64,000 nucleotides of DNA. Origin: Acanthosepion esculentum. Its lineage: Eukaryota > Mollusca > Cephalopoda > Sepiida > Sepiidae. This document shows, one piece after another, positions 58,455 through 64,000 of the stretch; within the stretch, counting starts at the first letter, position 1, and each line of letters opens with the position of its first letter. The translations under genes were made by a program, and so were the position numbers. The stretch is taken from the NCBI GenBank assembly GCA_964036315.1, contig OZ038479.1, forward strand, positions 58,382,246 to 58,446,245. Reading direction: 5' to 3'. A model generated the notes under the pieces. That model was not told where the DNA came from. It worked only from the letters and a program-made list of their open reading frames with translations, and searched no databases.

Positions 58455-58780
58455 ATTGGTATTGTAACTATTTACAATATTTGAACTGTTGTTGTCATCT
58501 TTATTGCCATATTCACAACATTTCGATCATTGTAGGTTCTGGCCTTCTTCAGGTGATATTATTTTGAATTTTGAACTGAACCCTTTATTTAGTCCATAGG
58601 TGTAGATTGTTCTAATTCCACATCCCATGCGTTTGGATATCTTAGTTTCGGTTAATTCCCTTGGTAACTCAACTCTCCAAGTTTTTTTTTACCTCTGCTG
58701 TGGCCAGGTATTGAGCTCACAATTCTTTGGGTCAAGTCACTTTTGGATCACTCAACCAATATTGACCGGGCCATTGGATA
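58455..58780 (-). mobile_element. SINE family A, near-complete copy
   Basis: The minus strand carries the CCAATGGCCCGG head region, GAGCTCAATACCTGGCCA (B box), GGGATGTGGAATTAGAAC, CACCTGAAGAAGGCC and a tail with GATGACAACAACAGTTC. Confidence 0.75.
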
Positions 58781-61700
58781 GCGTAAATAGTTGTAAAATG
58801 ATAACAATAAATACAGTTCTTTTTTACACACTCACAAAATGGTATTAAACGTTCCGCCGTAAGATTCTTCAAACATATCTTTATTTTTTATTTTATATAA
58901 AATTTTTCAGCAATGACAAAGATCTGATAGAATTTTTAAATTGTACTGTAAAAATAAATATCAAAGATTTTTACTTTTCTTGTGGAAACCTTTTTTTACT
59001 TTTCTTGTGGAAATACAGTTCATTTTATTAAAATTGGTTAACTGCAACTCCTCAAAAGTAGGTATCTCCAAAAACCCTCAAATTTAAAATTAAGTTTTAC
59101 AAATGAAAAATTGTTTTTGAAGTTTTTATTTTAAATTTTCATTTCAAGCTAATAGATTAAATTTAATGTACCCAATACGCAAAGTACTTTGGGGTATTTC
59201 AAACCAAATTTTATTTCATTGGAATCTCTTCTTTCTTTTTTTTCTAATCAGTAAAATCAATAAATTTGTCCATATTGACACATCTGTCAACACAACATAA
59301 TTCTCTTTCTTAAAAATTTAAAAAAAAATAAAATGTACATTTCTGAAATGTTATTTGACAAAATTAGCTGATTTAAAGTTTAATTAATTGTATTTAAAAC
59401 AAATATAACTTTACTTTAAAATATCGTAGAAAAGCATTTTTTAACACAGAGATGGGTGTTTTTATGAGGTGCTGAAACATTTATCGACAGCACGATGCTT
59501 GAGAAATTTAAGTAAGGAGGATATGACGCATAAAATGTAAATGTGTTTTTGATATAATTTTTAAATACCTAGTAAACTTTAAAATTTTAAACATTCTAAT
59601 ATTTTATTGAATTTTAGGTCCTTTGGCTTTATAGTCATACCTCACAAAGATGCTTGATGAGGAAATGTTAAAAAATTACAAATTTAAAATCTACTTTTTA
59701 CCACTTTTATTTTCTGATATCATGTATGAACATCCATATTTACAAAAATTGGCACATTTACACACACACACACACACACACAAAAAAAAAAAATAGAGCC
59801 AAAGTACTTAAAATTCAATAAAAAATTATCTAAAAAATATATTGTATCCGTCATGTAATTTTACAAGTATTTCTCCCTTACCTAAATCTCAAAATCAACA
59901 ACAAATGTGTTAACACTTCAACAAGACACCCCCTCCATGTTAAAAAATGCATATCTTTGATATTTGAAACTGAAAGTAATACTTGTTTTAATTCAGATTA
60001 ATTAAATTTTAAATCAGTTAATCTTCCTCAAATGAAGTTTCAGAAAAGTATATTTTATTTTTGAAATATATTTTAATAAAGAGAATTATGTTGTGCAGAC
60101 AGACTTGCCAACATGGCTGATTTTAGTGATTTTAAAAATAGCATTCCAATCAATGAAATGCAGCAAAGTATTTGCTTACAAGTAATATTAAATTTAAATC
60201 TATTAGCTTGAAATTAAAAATAAAATAAAAGCTTCAAGAAAGATTTTTCATTTTAAAATGCATTTTAAACCTTAGGTTGTTTTTTTCTTTTTTAGGTACC
60301 TAAATTCAACTTGAAAGTGAAGCAACAAAATCTCATCTAATTTCCCTTAGTGCAGTTTATATTTTAAAATATTATTTCTTTAAAATATCTTACAACAGCA
60401 AAAAAAAATATGTAATCATAGAGATTATTATTTTAGCTACCTTAACTCCTCAACAATGTTCATTTCAAAATGCAAGGATTAGAATTTTCATAAAACCTAA
60501 ACATATGATGAAACTGAATTTATACATTTTTTTTGTTTTTGAGAATTTAGAACATAAATATTAAACACTATTTATTAGATTATTTGCAATAATAATTTTA
60601 TATTTACAACATTCTAAAAACTGATGCAATGCAATATTCATCATTTACCAATTTATAAATGAAAGAAATGAAATTTTTTCATTCATAAATTTATAAACAT
60701 TTAACAAATTATTAAAAGAACCAACTATAAGGGAATCCTTATTATTTACCACTTTATAAAATTCAAATTGGCAATCAACCGATATTTTGCCAACCATTCC
60801 AATAAACAATATAATAGTGTTTATTATTTTTGTTTAAAATTCTCAAGAAGGAAAATGTAGAAATTCACTTTCATATATTTAGGTTTTATTAAAATTCTAA
60901 TCATCACTTTTTAAAACAATAAACATTGCTGAGGAGTGAAGGAAGGTAGTTAAAATAAAAGCCATATCAAGGGAAAAACTCTCCTTTTGACACATTGTAT
61001 TTTTGCAGGCATAAAGGTTAAAGATTGCTGAAGGAATAATATAAGTATGGTAGAAAAGGCTATGAAAATAGCAAAAAATTTAATGTGGGTTTAATCAAAG
61101 TTACACCTCATGTAGAGTCTAGAAGAATTCAAAATGGCATTGTAAAATGGAAGTTTAGCCTTGTTACAAAGCAGTAGTAGGCAATTTCCAGCTTAAAATA
61201 CTGGAAATAATGTTTACTTATAGCAACCATCTCAAGGCAACAGAATGCACCTAGAGTAGCAAAGGGAGAGAATTCTATTAGCATCTATTGTCACCTTCAG
61301 TGTGGTAAAGGCTAATTGAAATGAAGATACATGACTGAATAGGCAACGTTAAGGCCAACAATATATTTGGTTCATTCTTCCTCTCTTAACTCAAATGATG
61401 AGAGCTTGTTGTTGTAAAATGGGAACGAAGAAGCCTTCTTGACCTACATATCACAAAAAATTGTTCCAGAGTATACAAATCTATTACTATTTCTGACATT
61501 GGTAAGTAAAAATGAACATTATGAAAGGCACCAGATAAAAAGAAAGACATTGAAATGCATACTTTCTTCTTTATATATATATACTGAAGGGAAGTCACCT
61601 TCTAAAAGTTAGCGTTTCATAGAGAGAAGAGAGGACATATCAGAATGACAACAGCAAAGTTCCAAACATTAATACCTCTTAAAGCCTTTTGTCAGCTGAG

Positions 61701-62634
61701 TATAAAGGCAGCAAATTTGTAAGAAAATGTTTTCATTAAATATCAATATAAATAGTAAATAATACCAAAGTATGTTTTTGCTTTATATAGAGAAAAAAAT
61801 TTGCTGATGAAATAAATAAAAATGTACATAATGAAGTACACCACAAAATGTCTTTAAAATCTTGGTATTATTTATTTAAAATATTATTTATTTCTTAGAA
61901 AACCTAATAAACCTGAATTTCCATTTTTAGGAACAGAAATGAAGATACATATATCTCAGAATTTTACAGCTCTTGCCATTGTGTTTAATGACAGCTGTAT
62001 AAGTTGTTAACCATTAGCATCATTTGTTGCATATTTTCATATTATTTTATGTTAACATTAATTCATGACACGTTTTAAATAATTATTTTCATTATGTCAC
62101 TTTTTCATATAAAAATCTATTTGTTGTATAATACAAATGAAAACAAAACCAAAAATAAGTCTGTTTACTTCTCACCAAATTAATCAACATTTAACTACAA
62201 ATAACACAAATTCTGTTGATTTTATGACCATAGTTCTTATGTGAATATTAATCAGCATTCAAAGATCTTTCTAAAGATATACAACTTGACCATATTAGGA
62301 GATATGAAAATGTTAGCAGACAGTGGCAAATAGCATAAACTGCCATATGAATTTGGCTCAACTCACTAAAACCCTTGTAACTCAGGCCACAGTCCACCAC
62401 AAAATTTTGTACATATATTTCCATAAGACAGACAAATTTTTAAAAAAATAATTAAAGATACATTTTGTCGAGAAATTAAAGGTTATATTCAAATTTTCTT
62501 ATTTGACCGTTAAACAACAAAAAAAATAGATCACCTTTAAGATCTATCTAGGTACTTTAAAATTGTATATAATTTAGCTTTGTAGATAAAAAAAACAGTT
62601 GAGACATTGATAGTTAGACTTTATGACTATTTTC
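58781..62634. other. AT-rich DNA with inverted dispersed repeats, no gene
   Basis: 59040-59450 (minus) and 59940-60300 (plus) are inverted copies of one AT-rich family about 0.5 kb apart. A (CA)n run lies at 59761-59782. 60815-60950 is a copy of 28475-28615. The stretch 60950-62630 is anonymous, and a 70-codon frame at 61386-61598 (minus) is not supported. Confidence 0.5.
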
Positions 62635-62928
62635 GGTGGAGTAATGGATAGTGGCTCAGATTGAGGGATGGGAGAGCTGAGTTCGAATTCCAGTCAATTC
62701 CATTACATTCACATGTGCTAATACCCTTGAGAAAGCTAAGAATCCTCTTCTTCTCCCCCCAGCTATGCGTAAATAGCAGGACAGACTTGGTTCTATAGCC
62801 TTGGATGGCAACTGGTCTACTGCAGAAAGAAATGGCAACCTACCGTGGGAAAAAAATCTGCCTTGTCAGTCATGTATCGAAAGATCCATGATTGCCTAAA
62901 CGTGTATCACGCATGGCACATGACTGAC
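62635..62928 (+). mobile_element. SINE family B, complete copy
   Basis: Head GGTGGAGTAATGGATAGTGG, A-box-like TGGCTCAGATTG, B box GAGTTCGAATTCC, body with CTATAGCCTTGGATGGCAAC, and a structured tail. In the tail, GTCAGTCATGT (62865-62875) is complementary to ACATGACTGAC (62918-62928) and encloses two smaller hairpins. It is the best copy of the three in the window. Confidence 0.85.
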
Positions 62929-63179
62929 TATTTTCCAACATTCACCTTTTTGGCAGATATCAAAATGTCATATTCCGGGAACCCTTGGGACTAGATGTAA
63001 AATAGGTACCATGGTGTTCCATAAGTGAACCAAATTTGAAAAAAATCTGTCAATGATACTTGTTGATTTGACACAGAATGACTAATGTATTCTCTTAGCA
63101 CTAATATCTCAAATGTTTTAACACATTTTATTCAGACTTGGAAAATTAATCTGCCTACTATTTTGCACAAATAAAATAA

Positions 63180-64000
63180 ATCAAAGTCCATATAAACCTG
63201 ATCCATGAATATATAACTTTATTTTATTCATGTACAAAAAATACGTTCCAAATTATTTTAGCTGTCTTGTTTGCATGCCTATGTATAAATATTTGACTAA
63301 CCAGCATAAAGTTATTATGCATTCTATTTTCTCTTTTGCTATGTTGTCATTTTTTTCATTGCAAATTTCAATGAAAATGCAGATTCTTACAGTGTGCTCA
63401 CATTACTTTTCTACTTAGATTAAATAAAAACTTTTGTCCATAAACTTCATAAAAAATGTTGCTGTTTTAATTTTAAAAGTGAAATTTGCAAAAAATATTG
63501 ATTTACATGACTAAGCCTTATAATTACAATTATTCTTTTTAAATCATTACATTTGCAAAACATGACCCACATACTTCAGAAGAATATGGCTTCTTCCTAG
63601 TGTGTTTGCATATGGCACAGCAAACATGACTTTAGCAGAGATATCCTTTTATGTATCACAAGAAAATAGTTTCTCTCCAACATGTGTTTGCATATAGCCC
63701 ACCAAACTTGATTTGTTTAGAAATGCAGTCCACAAACTTCACAAGAATATGTTTTTGTATTTCATATCATATATGACAACTCTGGAAATGCAGATCCAAA
63801 AGTCTGATCAGAAAATGGTTCCTATCCTCTGTGTGTTTAAATGTGACCCACTAATGTTGGCATCTTTGAAAATTCAGATTGGTAAATTTCACAACAGTGT
63901 TTCTCAACAATCAGAGAGTTGGAGAGTTGCAAAATTTGCATGGACATGTGTTCTACCCTGTGTGTTTTTGCATATGGCATTTCAATTGTGATTTACGTGT
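63180..64000 (-). pseudogene. C2H2 zinc-finger pseudogene, 3' part (runs off the window)
   Basis: Minus-strand finger scraps include TRKSQLKCHMQKHTG followed by TAG (63953-63955, linker Glu position), then LNFQRCQH-like and SLVGYMQTHVGEK fragments with many frameshifts. The family 3' UTR follows, with AATAAA at 63218-63223. The 5' part lies beyond 64000, so the state of the rest of the gene is unknown. Confidence 0.7.

Overview
The window reads as repeat-dense, intron-rich, strongly AT-rich animal DNA. The best guess for the source is a coleoid cephalopod, probably an octopus. The reasons are the multi-finger C2H2 arrays carried in single large terminal exons, several tRNA-headed SINE families, a chordate/mollusc-type LINE mix, and the near absence of other coding sequence. 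The organism call is an inference; no single-copy host gene is present to anchor it.

Layout. (1) 0-6 kb: AT-rich repeats, then a decayed BED-finger hAT transposon (about 2.6-5.4 kb) whose transposase contains an in-frame 42-bp x 10 minisatellite and a SINE insertion. (2) 6-10.5 kb: a LINE 3' end on the minus strand and anonymous AT-rich DNA. (3) 10.6-13.8 kb: the one large gene, a plus-strand C2H2 zinc-finger exon with 27 tandem finger units, flanked on both sides by dead fingers. (4) 14-20 kb: an inverted SINE pair, a Ty1/copia pol relic, a fingerless relic of a zinc-finger terminal exon, and a tandem duplication. (5) 20-31 kb: a GC-richer unclassified block with a 69-bp repeat, LINE 3' ends, a hAT MITE with target-site duplication, a Penelope-like GIY-YIG relic and its associated SINEs. 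(6) 31-36.5 kb: an unclassified element flanked by 7-8 bp duplications, and LINE pieces including an RT fragment. (7) 36.6-44.6 kb: a minus-strand zinc-finger cluster with one dead gene, one 9-finger open array (42.26-43.04 kb) and duplicated upstream (intronic) segments with an extra 5' exon. (8) 44.6-53.5 kb: mostly anonymous AT-rich DNA. (9) 53.5-57.5 kb: a nested transposon graveyard in which a second LINE is split by the unclassified element and by a mariner MITE, followed by a pogo-like relic. (10) 58-64 kb: SINEs, AT-rich repeats and the 3' part of another minus-strand zinc-finger pseudogene running off the end.

How it fits together. The functional content is probably a local C2H2 zinc-finger gene cluster of at least five related loci (10.6+, 17.1+, 38.1-, 43.5-, 64.0-). 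They share a splice acceptor followed by a similar 5' UTR, the TGEKP-type array, and a similar 3' UTR with polyadenylation signal. Only two loci keep long open arrays. The rest of the window is transposon debris. The most unusual points are the minisatellite inside the hAT transposase, the 15-finger block duplication, four arrays truncated by TAG at the same linker glutamate, a SINE family whose 3' tail matches the Penelope-like relic, and the element with short target-site duplications at two loci.
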